A stretch of DNA of 64,000 nt from Mycobacterium sp. ELW1 (GTDB taxonomy: Bacteria > Actinomycetota > Actinomycetes > Mycobacteriales > Mycobacteriaceae), in assembly GCF_008329905.1 (NCBI RefSeq), contig NZ_CP032155.1, positions 4,712,001 to 4,776,000 on the forward strand. Direction: 5' to 3'. The position numbers were made by a program, and so were the translations under genes. Numbering within the stretch: position 1 is the first letter of the stretch; every line of letters begins with the position of its first letter. The notes under the pieces were generated by a model. That model had not been told where the DNA came from. It made no database searches and was given only the letters and a program-made list of their open reading frames with translations. Of this stretch, positions 44,683 through 55,153 are shown in pieces.

Positions 44683-47295
44683 ATGCGGACGGGCTGGCAG
44701 CTACTGGAGCGGCCGGCCAAGCACGAGGTCATCAGGGCGGCGCTGGCCGACAGCGAAGCTTCCGGTGTGGTGATCACCGGTGCGGCCGGTGTCGGCAAGA
44801 CGACATTGGCCCGGTCGGTCACCTCCTCACTGCCGGGCCGCGCCCGATGGGCCGCCTGCACCACATCGTCGAGCAGCATCCCGCTGGGCGCGTTCGCGCA
44901 ATGGGTGACACCCACCGAAGCGCGAGACCCAATCGAGCTGCTGGTCTCGGCACGGCAGTCCCTGCTGGCCGACGGTCCTGCGGTGATCGGTGTGGACGAC
45001 GCTCACCTGCTCGACCAGCTGTCGGCCACGCTGCTGCACCAGATCGCCGTCGAACGCTCCGGGTCGATCGTCGCGACGGTCCGCAGCGGAGAACCCGTCC
45101 CCGATTCGGTGATGACGCTGTGGAAGGACGGCTATCTGCATCGCGTCGATCTGGAACCGTTCAGCAGGCAGGAGTGCATCGCCCTGGTCGAGTCGGTGCT
45201 CGGCGGCACTCTGGAGGAGCTCAGCGCCAACGTCATCTGGTCACAGTCGGGCGGCAACCCGCTGTTCCTGCGCCACATGGTGGAGGCGGCGCTGGAGGCC
45301 GGCACCCTGAGCGAGGTCAAAGGCGTGTGGCAGTTGCGCGGGGCGACGACGGTGTCGTCCGGTCTCGCGACCCTGCTGGAAAGCCGCTTCGACCATGCCG
45401 ACCCCGATGCGGTCACCGCGCTGCGACTGCTGTCGCTGTGCGAGCCGCTGGACCTCGACGCGCTGGTCGAACTGGCCGGTGAGCAGGCGATCGACGCGGC
45501 CGAAAAGGCGCAGCTGATCCGGATCGACCGGGACGGCCCGACACTTGCCGCACGCATCAGCCATCCGCTGTACGGGGATGTCATCCGTCGGCAGATCGGC
45601 ACGGCATCGGCCCGTATGCTGCGCGGCCAGATCGTCACCGTGCTGAACCGGCGGAAGCCGACATCGGTGGCCGCGCGAATCAGGCTCGCGGAGCTGTATC
45701 TGGACAGCGACCAGACCGCCGATATCGGACTGTTGGTCGCCGCTGCCAAGGACGCGGTATCGCTGGCCAATGCGCCGCTGGGAGAACGCTTGGCGCGCAA
45801 CGCATTCGAGCGCGAAGTCGGCATGCGACCCGCACACCTGCTGTCCCGGGCACTGATGTGGCAGGGCCGGCCCGCCGAGGCCGACGAGATCTTGGCCCGG
45901 TTCGACCCCGACGACCTCGACGAAGGTCAGCTGCTGCTGTGGGGTGTTCCGCGGGCGTCGATCGTGTTCTGGTCACTCGGTGAGGTCACGCGCGCCTACG
46001 AGGTGATGGAGTTGCTGCGGCGCCGGGTCACCCATCCGGTGCTGCGGCCGATGGTCGACGCGGCCGACGCCGCGTTCACGATCTTCGAGAACAAGCTGCC
46101 CGAGGGTCTGGCCAAAGCCGAGGCGGTGTTGTCCGATCCCGCGGCTCCCGAACAAGCGGTCGAGACCGCCGCCTTCGCGGCCGGGATGGCGATGCCGCTG
46201 GCCGGACGCGGCGATGAGTTCACCGCGATCGTGGCGCGCTGCTTCGACACCCAGAAGTCGACCGATGGTCTGATCCGCATGCTCGCCCGGTACGGCGAGG
46301 TGCTGGCGTTGGTGCACACCGGCGAACTCGACAAGGCCGAAACGCACGCCGCGAACTACGCCGAATTCTCTTCGTCGGGAGAGTTTCTCGGGTGGGCGAT
46401 CGCCAAGACGATGGCCGGTTTGGTGGCGACCCACCGGGGCCGGTTCGCCGATGCGATTCCGACACTCGAGCAGGCGCTGGCTGCGTTCAATGCGGAGAAC
46501 TCGCTGCCGTGGCGGTTGCCCGGCCGGCTGTTGCTGGCCCGCGCCTATGCCGGCCTGGGCAGAGCCGATGACGCCGAGCGGGTGCTGACCGAGGCCGCCG
46601 AGCACGTCGGCCCCTCGGTGGCACTGTTCGATCCTCAGGTGTTGGTGACCAAGGCATGGATCGCCGCGGCCCGCGGCGGGGGGCGGCGCGCCGTCGAACT
46701 GTCCCGCGCCGCCGCCGACGCCGCGCACCGCAGCGGGCAGCTGGCGGTGGAGGCCGAGGCATTGCACGACGCAGCCCGCTTCGGCGACCGCAGGCTGGCG
46801 AATCGGTTGCAGTCGCTGGTGGCGGGTGTCGATGGTCCACTGCCGCAGCTGTATGCCCGTCACGCCGCCGCGGTGGCGGACTCCGACGGCGATGCGCTGG
46901 ACGCGGTCAGTCTCGAGTTCGAACGCGCCGGGCTGTTGCTGTCGGCCGCCGACGCCGCCGCGCAGGCGGCCGCGAGCCATCAGCAGCGCCATGACCGCCG
47001 CAGGGAGATCGAATCAGTAACGCGGGCAATGCGTCTGGTCGCCTTGTGCGGTGGCGCCTCCTCCCCCGCGATCCGGGCCGCGGCGCGACCACTGCCGGTG
47101 ACCGCGCGTGAACTCGAGGTCGCCGAGCTGGTTGCGGCCGGGCTGTCCAACCGCGAAATCGCCCAGCAGCTGTCAGTTTCGGTGCGGACCGTGGAGGGAC
47201 ACGTCTACCGGGCGTGCCTGAAACTCGGTGTGTCCGATCGCGATGGGCTCGCCGCCATCATCCGCCCCCGCGGTACGCGCGGTCCGCAGAGTTGA
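44683..47295 (+). CDS. Large ATP-binding LuxR-family regulator (LAL type)
   Basis: An 870-residue STAND-ATPase regulator. Walker A GAAGVGKTTLARS lies at residues 33-45, Walker B-like AVIGVDDAHLL near 105, then a long TPR-like helical region from about 380 to 780, and a C-terminal LuxR helix-turn-helix (LTVTARELEV-like: PVTARELEVAELVAAGLSNR, then EIAQQLSVSVRTVEGHVYRA). Such proteins sense a ligand and activate nearby genes. Candidate targets are acrA1 upstream or iunH downstream (26 nt). Known inducers elsewhere include maltotriose for MalT; none can be inferred here. Confidence 0.9.
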   Translation: MRTGWQLLERPAKHEVIRAALADSEASGVVITGAAGVGKTTLARSVTSSLPGRARWAACTTSSSSIPLGAFAQWVTPTEARDPIELLVSARQSLLADGPAVIGVDDAHLLDQLSATLLHQIAVERSGSIVATVRSGEPVPDSVMTLWKDGYLHRVDLEPFSRQECIALVESVLGGTLEELSANVIWSQSGGNPLFLRHMVEAALEAGTLSEVKGVWQLRGATTVSSGLATLLESRFDHADPDAVTALRLLSLCEPLDLDALVELAGEQAIDAAEKAQLIRIDRDGPTLAARISHPLYGDVIRRQIGTASARMLRGQIVTVLNRRKPTSVAARIRLAELYLDSDQTADIGLLVAAAKDAVSLANAPLGERLARNAFEREVGMRPAHLLSRALMWQGRPAEADEILARFDPDDLDEGQLLLWGVPRASIVFWSLGEVTRAYEVMELLRRRVTHPVLRPMVDAADAAFTIFENKLPEGLAKAEAVLSDPAAPEQAVETAAFAAGMAMPLAGRGDEFTAIVARCFDTQKSTDGLIRMLARYGEVLALVHTGELDKAETHAANYAEFSSSGEFLGWAIAKTMAGLVATHRGRFADAIPTLEQALAAFNAENSLPWRLPGRLLLARAYAGLGRADDAERVLTEAAEHVGPSVALFDPQVLVTKAWIAAARGGGRRAVELSRAAADAAHRSGQLAVEAEALHDAARFGDRRLANRLQSLVAGVDGPLPQLYARHAAAVADSDGDALDAVSLEFERAGLLLSAADAAAQAAASHQQRHDRRREIESVTRAMRLVALCGGASSPAIRAAARPLPVTARELEVAELVAAGLSNREIAQQLSVSVRTVEGHVYRACLKLGVSDRDGLAAIIRPRGTRGPQS

Positions 47296-47320
47296 CGCCC
47301 GGGCAGGTATCGTTACCGCG

Positions 47321-48393
47321 GTGAGCGTCGGGGAAGACCAGCCTACGGCCCTGCCCGTTTTCGCCGATGTGGACACCGGCGTCGACGATGCGATGGCACT
47401 GGTATACCTGCTGGCAAGTGCCGATGCGGACCTCGTCGGCATCGCCTCCACCGGTGGCAATGTCGACGTGGATCAGGTGTGCCGCAACAACCTCGGGTTA
47501 CTCGAGTTGTGCGGAGCGCCCGCGATCCCGGTGTCCCGTGGCGCGGATCAACCGCTGAGCGCCGCGATGCGCACCGCCGAAGACACCCATGGCCCGGCCG
47601 GCTTGGGCTATGCCGAATTGCCCCTGCATCAACGCGAACTCACCAGTTATGACGCGGCCGAGGCCTGGGTGCGCGCCGCGCACGCACGACCCGGCGAGCT
47701 CATCGGTCTGGTCACCGGGCCGATGACCAACCTCGCACTGGCTGTGCGTGATGAACCGAACCTGCCGTCGCTGTTGCGCCGGCTGGTGATCATGGGCGGG
47801 TCGTTCGACTACCGCGGCAACACCACTGCGGTTGCCGAGTGGAACATCAGCGTTGACCCGGAGGCCGCAGCCGAGGTGTTCGACGCCTGGGGCGGGCCGC
47901 GGATGCCGATACGATTGCCCCGCACCAGCTTCCGATCGTGTGCGGGCTGAACCTGACCGAGAACATCGCGCTGACACCGAAGATCCTGAGCCGCCTGGCC
48001 ACCGCGGCGGACACCGCCACCACCGCGATGAGCGTGCTCGATGCGCGAGGCACCCGGTCGACGGCCGACAACGGTGTGATCCGCGCGCTCGAGGATGCGA
48101 TGCGGTTCTACTTCGAGTTCCACTTCGACCAGGGCGAGGGCTATCTGGCGCATCTGCACGACCCACTGGCCGCGGCGGTGGCACTGGATCCCGGGCTGAT
48201 CCAAACACGCGCGACAACCGTGGATGTCGAGCTCACCGGAACGCTGACCCGCGGCATGACCATCGCCGACTGGAGCCGACGCTGGGGCCGGGAGCCCAAC
48301 GCGCACGTCGGCGTCGGGGTTGATCCCGAGGCGTTCTTCGACCGGTTCATCGACCGGGTGGGTCCGTTCGCCCGTCGGCTTGCTCATTCGTAG
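47321..48393 (+). CDS. iunH: Nucleoside hydrolase, frameshifted
   Basis: Inosine-uridine-preferring nucleoside hydrolase (Rv3393-like) splitting ribonucleosides to base and ribose. The calcium-binding DVDTGVDDAMAL motif lies near residue 16 and VTGPMTNLALAV and IMGGSFDYRGNTTAVAEWNI follow. After EVFDAWGG the frame runs to a false stop at 47950, while the true continuation APHQLPIVCGLNLTENIAL is one frame over and ends at 48393. A base is missing around 47894-47899 (GGGCC run). Restored length is about 357 residues. The GTG at 47321 is chosen because it directly precedes the conserved domain. Its end overlaps the convergent imuB. Confidence 0.85.
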
Positions 48394-49969
48394 ACGCCCT
48401 CCACATACCACCGGCGCTGCCGGTAACACAGCAGCAGCGCGGTTTCCGGCGCACCGGGTCGGCTGTCCACCAGCACCTGAGCGCGCGCAGTGCGGCCGAC
48501 CCTGGACTGTTGGCTGTGATCCCACCACCGTTCGTCCACCGACCACGGGCCGGCCCACCAGCTCAGCGCACCCTGATAGTGGTGGCCCGCACCGTCCAAT
48601 CGTGCAGGCTCGGCCGTGAACATCCCGCGGACGGTGACTCGGACCGGATTACCTTGGGCGTCAAGCAATTCCACCGGATCATCCAAGATCACCACCGGCG
48701 CGGGCTCAGGGAGCCGGCCTGGCCACGGCCGGTCGGGGGCGGCCCTGGGCACCAGCTCGTCGCCGAGCGGGGTCAACGTGATGCGCTCGGCGGGACCACG
48801 GCCACCGGACAACACCGGCAGCTGGACGGCTTCCTGGCCCAGCAAGCCCTGCACCCGAACCAGCGCCCGGCGCGCCCGCAGTCGGTCTTCTTCGCCGACG
48901 CCGCCCCATAGGGGTAGCTGAAGCGCTTCTGCGGAAACAACTTCCACCGGATGCAGTCGCAGCATCGTCACCGGCGAGTTCGGTCGATCGTCAGGTCGGC
49001 GTTGGTTGAGCCAGCCGTCGAGCTGCCAGCGCACCCGATCGGCGGTGGCGTCCTCGGTCAGCGGTTCGGCGCATCGCCACACCCGGGTCAGCTCACCGCC
49101 ATTCGCAGTGACGGCATGGATGGCGAGCCTGGTGCATCCCACACCGGCCGCCTCCAGGCTGCGATGCAGGTCGCCGGCCAGCATCCGGCCGGCGAATGCC
49201 GCTGCATCAACCCGGTCGACCGGCGGGTCGCAATTCAGTACCGCATCCAGGTCGGCAGCCGGCTCACGACCGGATGGACCGCGTACCGGTTCCCGCGGGC
49301 GAAGCGGTGCGCGGCCACCGCATCGGCACCGAACCGGGAAGCCACGTCGCTGCGCGACAATGCCGCGAACTGACCGAGGTTGCGAATACCCATGCGCCAC
49401 AACAGGTCGGCCAGCTCCTCCCGGCCAGGACCAGACAGGCTGGGCTCACCGGACAGCTGACGGATGGACAACGCCGACAGGAATCTGGCATCCCCACCGG
49501 GCTCGAGCACCCGGCCGGCACGGGCGGCGAAGACCGCCGTCGGCAGCTGATCGGCGATCCCCACCTGACATTCGGCACCGGCCGCGGCGACGGCGTCGAC
49601 CAAGCGCTCAGCGGCGGCGGGTTCGGAGCCGAAGTAGCGGGCCGCGCCGCGAACCGGCAACACCAGCAGCCCCGGCCGCAGCACCTCGGCACGGGGCACC
49701 ACCTCGTCGACCGCAGCCGTCACCCCTTCGAAGTAGCGGGCGTCGCGGGCCGGGTCGGCGGTGACCACATGCAGTTGCGGGCACCGGGCTTGCACCTCGC
49801 GCCGGCGCAGCGTGCGCCGCACCCCGGCGGCACGGGCGGCGGCCGAGCAGGCGATGACCCGGTTGGCCAGGGTGACCGCGACCGGGGCCGTCGCCGGCAG
49901 TCCGGCCGCCGCGGCCGCTGCGACCGCCGGCCAATCCATGCACCAGATCGCCAGCACCCGGCCGGCCAT
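48384..49969 (-). CDS. imuB: Y-family polymerase-like mutasome protein ImuB, frameshifted
   Basis: Catalytically inactive Y-family homologue that links DnaE2 and ImuA' to the beta clamp during SOS mutagenesis. From ATG 49969 the first frame reads VLAIWCMDWPAVAAAAAAGL, VACSAAARAAGVRR-like segments and LLWRMGIRNLGQFAALSRSD, then breaks at RFARGNRY; the C-terminal half (GREPAADLDAVLNCDPPVDR to the end) lies in another frame. One base is missing near 49283 (GCGTACC where GCGGTACC is expected). Restored length is about 528 residues, close to M. tuberculosis (525). The start follows the imuA' stop by one base. Confidence 0.9.
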
Positions 49970-49970
49970 G

Positions 49971-50657
49971 TCAGCCCACCCTGGACCGGGCAGCGCGACC
50001 GTGCGCCCTGACCGACAGCCGCACCCGACCGATTCGGCCACAGCCCGACACCGGGGCCTCGCCGCGACCCGCAGTGATCTCATAACCGCGCACCCGCGCG
50101 TCAAGACGCATCGTCGCGCCGTGCCAGTCCCCCCGGGCCACCAGCAGGGTGCACCCTTTTTGCCTGGCCCGGGCCACCACCGCCCGCGCCCGGGTGGCGG
50201 TCACCGTCCGGCCGGCCAGCCCGAGCACAACCAGATCCATCCCGTCCATCAACACCGCGGCCACCTCGACGGGGTCGGTCCCCGGGTCCGGGATCATCGC
50301 GAGCCGGCTCAGGTCGGCACCCATCTCCACCGCGGCCAGCAGACCGAAATCCGGCAGTCCGACGACGGCCACATGTCCCCCACCTGCCGTGACCGCCGCC
50401 GCCATACTCACCGGAAGGGACAGCGCTCCCGACGCCACTGCGACAGCGCCGCGCGGCAACCCCGCCGGCAGCTGTTCGGCCAGCGATTCGGGGACCGGCA
50501 GCAAACTTTCAGAGGCAGGAATGACCTCATCCGCCACATCCGTAACAGGTCGGGTGACGCCCACCTTCCCGGACACGGCCGCCATCTTGCGCCGCAGCTG
50601 TTCTAGCTGCTCAACACGGTTAAGCTGATGTTTCTCCAGGGCAATAGCCGCTGTCAT
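49971..50657 (-). CDS. imuA': SOS mutasome protein ImuA'
   Basis: A 228-residue RecA-fold relative lacking obvious recombinase activity, partner of ImuB and DnaE2. It begins with the helix [20 protein letters not shown], and has [20 protein letters not shown] in the Walker region, [20 protein letters not shown] and [20 protein letters not shown]. The ATG at 50657 lies 35 nt after a LexA box; longer in-frame starts would cross the box and are rejected. Forms an operon with imuB. Confidence 0.93.
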   Translation of the reverse strand: MTAAIALEKHQLNRVEQLEQLRRKMAAVSGKVGVTRPVTDVADEVIPASESLLPVPESLAEQLPAGLPRGAVAVASGALSLPVSMAAAVTAGGGHVAVVGLPDFGLLAAVEMGADLSRLAMIPDPGTDPVEVAAVLMDGMDLVVLGLAGRTVTATRARAVVARARQKGCTLLVARGDWHGATMRLDARVRGYEITAGRGEAPVSGCGRIGRVRLSVRAHGRAARSRVG

Positions 50658-50692
50658 CGGCCACCTCCAACCGCGATCCCGATTCACTGTGT

Positions 50693-50708
50693 TCGAATGT
50701 ATGTTCGA
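50693..50708. promoter_or_regulatory. LexA (SOS) box upstream of imuA'-imuB
   Basis: TCGAAT-GTAT-GTTCGA, one mismatch from TCGAAC-N4-GTTCGA, 35 nt before the imuA' start. It gives joint SOS control with dnaE2. The divergent aldolase starts 112 nt away on the other side. Confidence 0.9.
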
Positions 50709-50820
50709 TAGTCCGAGTAAACACCCACCCACCGACAGCGTCAAGCGCTGAATCTGCCGGCTGTGCACCCAAGCCGACGTTGGTGACGCGGCCGAAATCG
50801 CACCTGGCACGATGCAGGGC

Positions 50821-51711
50821 ATGACGATCAACCGCGAACAAGCTGACAAGGTGGCCAACGGAGCCGGCTTCATTGCCGCGCTCGACCAGAGCGGCGGCAG
50901 CACCCCCAAGGCGCTCAAGCTCTATGGCATCGCCGAGGACGCCTACTCCGGTGACGAGCAGATGTTCGACCTGGTGCACGAGATGCGCACCCGGATCATC
51001 ACCAGCCCGAGCTTCAACGGCGACCGGATCATCGCGGCCATCCTGTTCGAGATGACGATGGACCGCGAGGTCGAAGGCCGCCCCACGGCCGACTACCTGT
51101 GGAACGTCAAAAACGTCGTGCCGATCCTCAAGGTCGACAAGGGTCTGGCCGCCGAAGAGGACGGCGCCCAGGTGATGAAGCCCATCGACGGCCTGGACGC
51201 GCTGCTGTCCCGGGCGAGGAACAAGGGCATCTTCGGCACCAAGATGCGCTCCGTCATCAAGCTGCCCGGCGGCGGCCTGGACGCGGTGGTCGAGCAGCAG
51301 TTCGCGATCGCTCGCCAGATCCTGGACGCCGGACTCGTGCCGATCATCGAACCCGAGGTCGACATCCACAGCCCGGAGAAGTCCGCGGCCGAAAAGCAGC
51401 TCAAGTCCGCGATCATCAGCCACCTCGGCGCCCTCGGCGACGACCAGCAGGTGATGCTCAAGCTCACCCTGCCCGACACCGACGATCTCTACCACGAGTT
51501 GGTCGAGCACCCCAAGGTGATGCGGGTTGTCGCACTGTCCGGCGGCTACAACCGCACCGATGCCTGCGAGCGCCTGGCCCGCAACCACGGTGTCATCGCC
51601 AGCTTCTCCCGGGCGCTGACCGAGGGCCTGACCGCCCAGCAGAGCGACGACGAATTCGACAAGACCCTCGATGAGGCGATCGCCGAAATCGCCGCCGCCT
51701 CAAGGACTTAG
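50821..51711 (+). CDS. Class I fructose-bisphosphate aldolase
   Basis: A 296-residue Schiff-base aldolase, cleaving fructose 1,6-bisphosphate to triose phosphates without metal. It contains [20 protein letters not shown] near the N-terminus and the Schiff-base lysine in [12 protein letters not shown] (K214, close to the K212 I recall for the equal-sized staphylococcal enzyme). [14 protein letters not shown] residues appear as [16 protein letters not shown]. The start at 50821 leaves a normal N-terminus; an ATG three codons upstream is possible. Mycobacteria generally rely on a class II enzyme, so this may be an alternative under zinc limitation. Confidence 0.92.
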   Translation: MTINREQADKVANGAGFIAALDQSGGSTPKALKLYGIAEDAYSGDEQMFDLVHEMRTRIITSPSFNGDRIIAAILFEMTMDREVEGRPTADYLWNVKNVVPILKVDKGLAAEEDGAQVMKPIDGLDALLSRARNKGIFGTKMRSVIKLPGGGLDAVVEQQFAIARQILDAGLVPIIEPEVDIHSPEKSAAEKQLKSAIISHLGALGDDQQVMLKLTLPDTDDLYHELVEHPKVMRVVALSGGYNRTDACERLARNHGVIASFSRALTEGLTAQQSDDEFDKTLDEAIAEIAAASRT

Positions 51712-51730
51712 TCGGACAACAGGGCCCGAC
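51711..51730. terminator. Short hairpin between convergent aldolase and guaA
   Basis: GTCGG and CCGAC separated by ten bases, starting at the last base of the aldolase stop, in the 23-nt gap between two convergent genes. Weak stem; bidirectional terminator possible. Confidence 0.3.
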
Positions 51731-51734
51731 GGAG

Positions 51735-53294
51735 TTACTCCCACTCGATGGTGCCGGGAGGCTTGCTCGTCACATCGAGCACCACCCGGTTCACCTCGGG
51801 CACCTCATTGGTGATGCGCGTCGAGATGCGCTCCAGCACCTCATAGGGCACCCGGGTCCAGTCCGCGGTCATCGCGTCCTCGCTGGACACCGGCCGCAGC
51901 ACGATCGGGTGGCCGTAGGTACGTCCGTCGCCCTGCACGCCGACCGAGCGGACATCGGCCAGCAGCACCACCGGGCACTGCCAGATCTGGCCGTCCAGAC
52001 CGGCCGACGTCAGCTCCTCGCGGGCGATCAGGTCGGCCCGGCGCAGGGTGTCCAGCCGGGACGCCGTCACCTCACCGACGATGCGGATACCCAGTCCCGG
52101 GCCCGGGAAAGGTTGGCGGCCAACGATGTCCTCCGGCAGGCCGAGCTCGCGACCCACCGCGCGCACCTCGTCCTTGAACAGCAGCCGCAGCGGCTCGACG
52201 AGCTTGAACTTCAGGTCGGCGGGCAGGCCGCCGACATTGTGGTGGCTCTTGATGTTTGCCGTTCCCGTTCCACCCCCGGACTCGACGACGTCGGGGTACA
52301 GCGTGCCCTGGACGAGGAAGTCGACCTCAGATCCACTATCCCCCACGATGTCTCGGACCGCGCCCTCAAAGGCGCGGATGAACTCGCGGCCGATGATCTT
52401 GCGCTTGCCTTCGGGGTCGGTCACGCCGGACAGCGCCGCCAGGAACCGATCGGCGACATCGACGGTGACCAGATTGGCACCGGTTGCGGCCACGAAATCC
52501 CTTTGCACCTGCGCTCGTTCGCCGGCTCGCAGCAATCCGTGATCGACGAACACGCACGTGAGCCGGTCACCGATGGCGCGTTGCACCAGTGCGGCGGCCA
52601 CCGCGGAATCCACCCCGCCGGACAGACCGCAGATGGCGTGGGCGTCACCGACCTGCTCGCGCACCCGCTCGATCAGGCTCTCGGCGATGTTGGCCGGGGT
52701 CCAGCTCGCGCCGATGCCCGCGAAGTCGTGCAGGAAACGGCTGAGCACCTGCTGGCCGTGGGGGGTGTGCATGACCTCCGGGTGGTATTGCACCCCGGCC
52801 AGCCGACGGGCACGGTTCTCGAATGCGGCGACCGGCGCACCGGAGCTGACGGCCACCACCTCGAAGCCCTCCGGCGCCGAGGTGACCGCATCGCCGTGAC
52901 TCATCCACACCGGCTGCGAACCGGGCAGGCCCGAATGCAGTTCCCCGCCAAGCACTTCCATCTCGGTGCGACCGTACTCACTGGTGCCCGTGTGAGCCAC
53001 GGTGCCGCCGAGCACCTGGGCCATGGCCTGGAAGCCGTAGCAGATCCCGAATACCGGCACATCGAGGTCGAAGACAGCCGGATCGAGTTGCGGGGCTCCA
53101 TCGGCATACACGCTGGCCGGTCCGCCGGAGAGCACGATGGCCTGGGGATCCCTGGCCTTGATCTCCTCGACGGTCGCGGTGTGCGGGATGACCTCGGAGA
53201 AAACCCGGGCTTCCCGGACCCGACGGGCGATCAGCTGGGCGTACTGGGCGCCGAAATCGATCACCAACACGGGACGAGGCGAGGGGGATGTCAC
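51735..53294 (-). CDS. guaA: GMP synthase (glutamine-hydrolysing)
   Basis: Converts XMP to GMP with ATP and glutamine. The 519-residue protein has the glutaminase domain ([20 protein letters not shown], catalytic Cys in [24 protein letters not shown]), the ATP pyrophosphatase loop [13 protein letters not shown] and the C-terminal dimer domain ending [11 protein letters not shown]. The start is GTG at 53294. guaB2 and guaB3 lie about 6-9 kb to the right, as in M. tuberculosis. Confidence 0.97.
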   Translation of the reverse strand: MTSPSPRPVLVIDFGAQYAQLIARRVREARVFSEVIPHTATVEEIKARDPQAIVLSGGPASVYADGAPQLDPAVFDLDVPVFGICYGFQAMAQVLGGTVAHTGTSEYGRTEMEVLGGELHSGLPGSQPVWMSHGDAVTSAPEGFEVVAVSSGAPVAAFENRARRLAGVQYHPEVMHTPHGQQVLSRFLHDFAGIGASWTPANIAESLIERVREQVGDAHAICGLSGGVDSAVAAALVQRAIGDRLTCVFVDHGLLRAGERAQVQRDFVAATGANLVTVDVADRFLAALSGVTDPEGKRKIIGREFIRAFEGAVRDIVGDSGSEVDFLVQGTLYPDVVESGGGTGTANIKSHHNVGGLPADLKFKLVEPLRLLFKDEVRAVGRELGLPEDIVGRQPFPGPGLGIRIVGEVTASRLDTLRRADLIAREELTSAGLDGQIWQCPVVLLADVRSVGVQGDGRTYGHPIVLRPVSSEDAMTADWTRVPYEVLERISTRITNEVPEVNRVVLDVTSKPPGTIEWE

Positions 53295-53356
53295 GCATAG
53301 AGTCTAGTGCGCCGGATCGCCCGACCCGCTCGGCAGGCGCAGGTAGCGTTCCGCAG

Positions 53357-54331
53357 ATGAAAGCCCTGCCGGCAGCACTGGCCGTCGCCGCCGCCGCGCT
53401 TGCGCTGCGGCGCTTCCGGTCGGTGCGTGGTGACCTCGCCGCGGTCCCCGCCGAGCTGCGCAGTCCACTCCTACCGCTGCTGACTCGTGACACCACCGCA
53501 CGCTCATTGAAGGCCACGAGGCTTGCCGCCCGCGTCACCATTCCCCCAGGTCATGGGGTCACGCTGGCCAAACGCCGGGTCGAGGGGCGGCTGGTGCTCG
53601 TTCTGACACCACCGAACCGCGGCACGGCAGCCGTGCTCTACATCCACGGCGGGGGCATGGTGGTCGGCTCCCCGCACTCGGAGGTCAGAGGCAGCGCTGC
53701 GCTGGCTCGGGGGTTGGGCGTGCTCGTGGCATCGCCCGATTACCGGCTCGCGCCCGAGCATCCGTACCCGGCCGCCCTGGACGACTGCATGGCAACGCTG
53801 TACTGGATGCGCGACAACGCCGACGAACTCGGCATCGACGCCGACCGCATCGCGGTGACCGGGTCGAGCGCCGGCGGCGGGCTGGCCGCTGCCGTCGCCC
53901 AACGTGCGCACGACGAGGGCATCCGGTTGGTCGCGCAGGCGCTGGCGTATCCGATGCTCGACGACCGCACCGTGCTGCGAGACGAGCACAACGGTCACGG
54001 CCGGTTCCTGTGGACGCCCGAATCCAACCGGTTCGGCTGGACGGCCTACCTCGGCAGGCCACCGCAGACGACGGCGGCACCGCAGTACGCCGCGCCGGCC
54101 CGGCGCGAATCCCTGTCCGGCCTGGCGCCGGCCTGGATCGGGGTGGGTGACCTGGACTTGTTCTACGACGAGTCCGTCGACTACGCCAATCGGCTGCGCG
54201 CCGCCGGCGTGCCCTGCGAACTCGTGACGGTGCCGGGGATGTACCACGGCGCCGACGGGCTGGCCGCCAAAGTACCTGCAATGCAGGAGTTCCGCAGCAG
54301 CCTCGCGGATCACCTCCGGCGCCACCTCTAG
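53357..54331 (+). CDS. HSL-family carboxylesterase/lipase
   Basis: A 324-residue alpha/beta hydrolase of the hormone-sensitive-lipase group. The oxyanion motif is LYIHGGGMVVGSPHSE, the nucleophile elbow TGSSAGGGLAAAVA, the catalytic Asp in VGDLDLFYDE and the His in PGMYHGAD. A weak hydrophobic N-terminus (ALPAALAVAAAALAL) may be a membrane anchor. The start ATG 53357 is 62 nt from the divergent guaA start. The substrate is a short- or medium-chain ester; no closer identity can be given. Confidence 0.88.
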   Translation: MKALPAALAVAAAALALRRFRSVRGDLAAVPAELRSPLLPLLTRDTTARSLKATRLAARVTIPPGHGVTLAKRRVEGRLVLVLTPPNRGTAAVLYIHGGGMVVGSPHSEVRGSAALARGLGVLVASPDYRLAPEHPYPAALDDCMATLYWMRDNADELGIDADRIAVTGSSAGGGLAAAVAQRAHDEGIRLVAQALAYPMLDDRTVLRDEHNGHGRFLWTPESNRFGWTAYLGRPPQTTAAPQYAAPARRESLSGLAPAWIGVGDLDLFYDESVDYANRLRAAGVPCELVTVPGMYHGADGLAAKVPAMQEFRSSLADHLRRHL

Positions 54332-54409
54332 CAGCATCGGACCGGGCCAGGAATGTTCTCGGGTAAGAACGGGAATGGACAGCGGGGGGATCAACAAAGG
54401 AGACCACGA

Positions 54410-55153
54410 GTGCTGGGACTGCCAGACGAGGTACATGCATGCTTGTTCGACCTCGACGGCGTCTTGACCGACACGGCCCGGGTACACACTCGCGCGTGGA
54501 AGGCGATGTTCGACAGCTACCTCGAGCGCCGGGCGCAGCGCGCTCACACCGCCTTCGTCCCGTTCGACCCTGCACAGGACTACCGCACCTACATCGACGG
54601 CAAGAAACGCCAGGACGGCGTGCGTTCATTCTTGGAGAGTCGCAACATCGATCTGCCCGACGGCGACGAGTCCGACCCGACCACCGCCGAGACGATCAAC
54701 GGGTTGGGCAACCGCAAGAACGCGCTGTTCCAGCAGATCCTGCAGAAACAGGGTGTGGAGGTGTTCGACGGGTCGCGGCGCTACCTCGAGGCCGTACATG
54801 CGGCGGGGATTCCAGCGGCGGTGGTGTCGTCGAGCGCCAACACCGAACAGGTACTGCAGATGACCGGTCTGGACCGCTTTGTCCAGCAGCGGGTCGACGG
54901 AGTCACGATCCGTGACGAGAACCTGCGCGGCAAGCCCGCGCCCGATTCGTTCCTGCGCGGAGCCGAACTTCTCGACGTCAAACCGGCGAACGCGGCGGTA
55001 TTCGAAGACGCCCAGGCCGGTGTCGCGGCCGGACGGGCCGGGAACTTCGGGTTCGTCGTCGGCGTCGACCGGCTGGGGCAGGCAGATGCGTTGCGGCGCA
55101 ACGGTGCCGACATCGTCGTCACCGACCTCGCACAGTTGCTCGACTCGAAATGA
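54410..55153 (+). CDS. HAD-family beta-phosphoglucomutase-like enzyme
   Basis: A 247-residue HAD hydrolase (Rv3400-like). Motif I is [16 protein letters not shown] with the two aspartates, motif [14 protein letters not shown], motif [13 protein letters not shown] and motif [19 protein letters not shown] 54410 has AAGGAG nine bases upstream. Its stop overlaps the ATG of the GH65 gene. The pairing with a GH65 phosphorylase/hydrolase fits isomerisation of beta-glucose 1-phosphate to glucose 6-phosphate. Confidence 0.9.
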   Translation: MLGLPDEVHACLFDLDGVLTDTARVHTRAWKAMFDSYLERRAQRAHTAFVPFDPAQDYRTYIDGKKRQDGVRSFLESRNIDLPDGDESDPTTAETINGLGNRKNALFQQILQKQGVEVFDGSRRYLEAVHAAGIPAAVVSSSANTEQVLQMTGLDRFVQQRVDGVTIRDENLRGKPAPDSFLRGAELLDVKPANAAVFEDAQAGVAAGRAGNFGFVVGVDRLGQADALRRNGADIVVTDLAQLLDSK

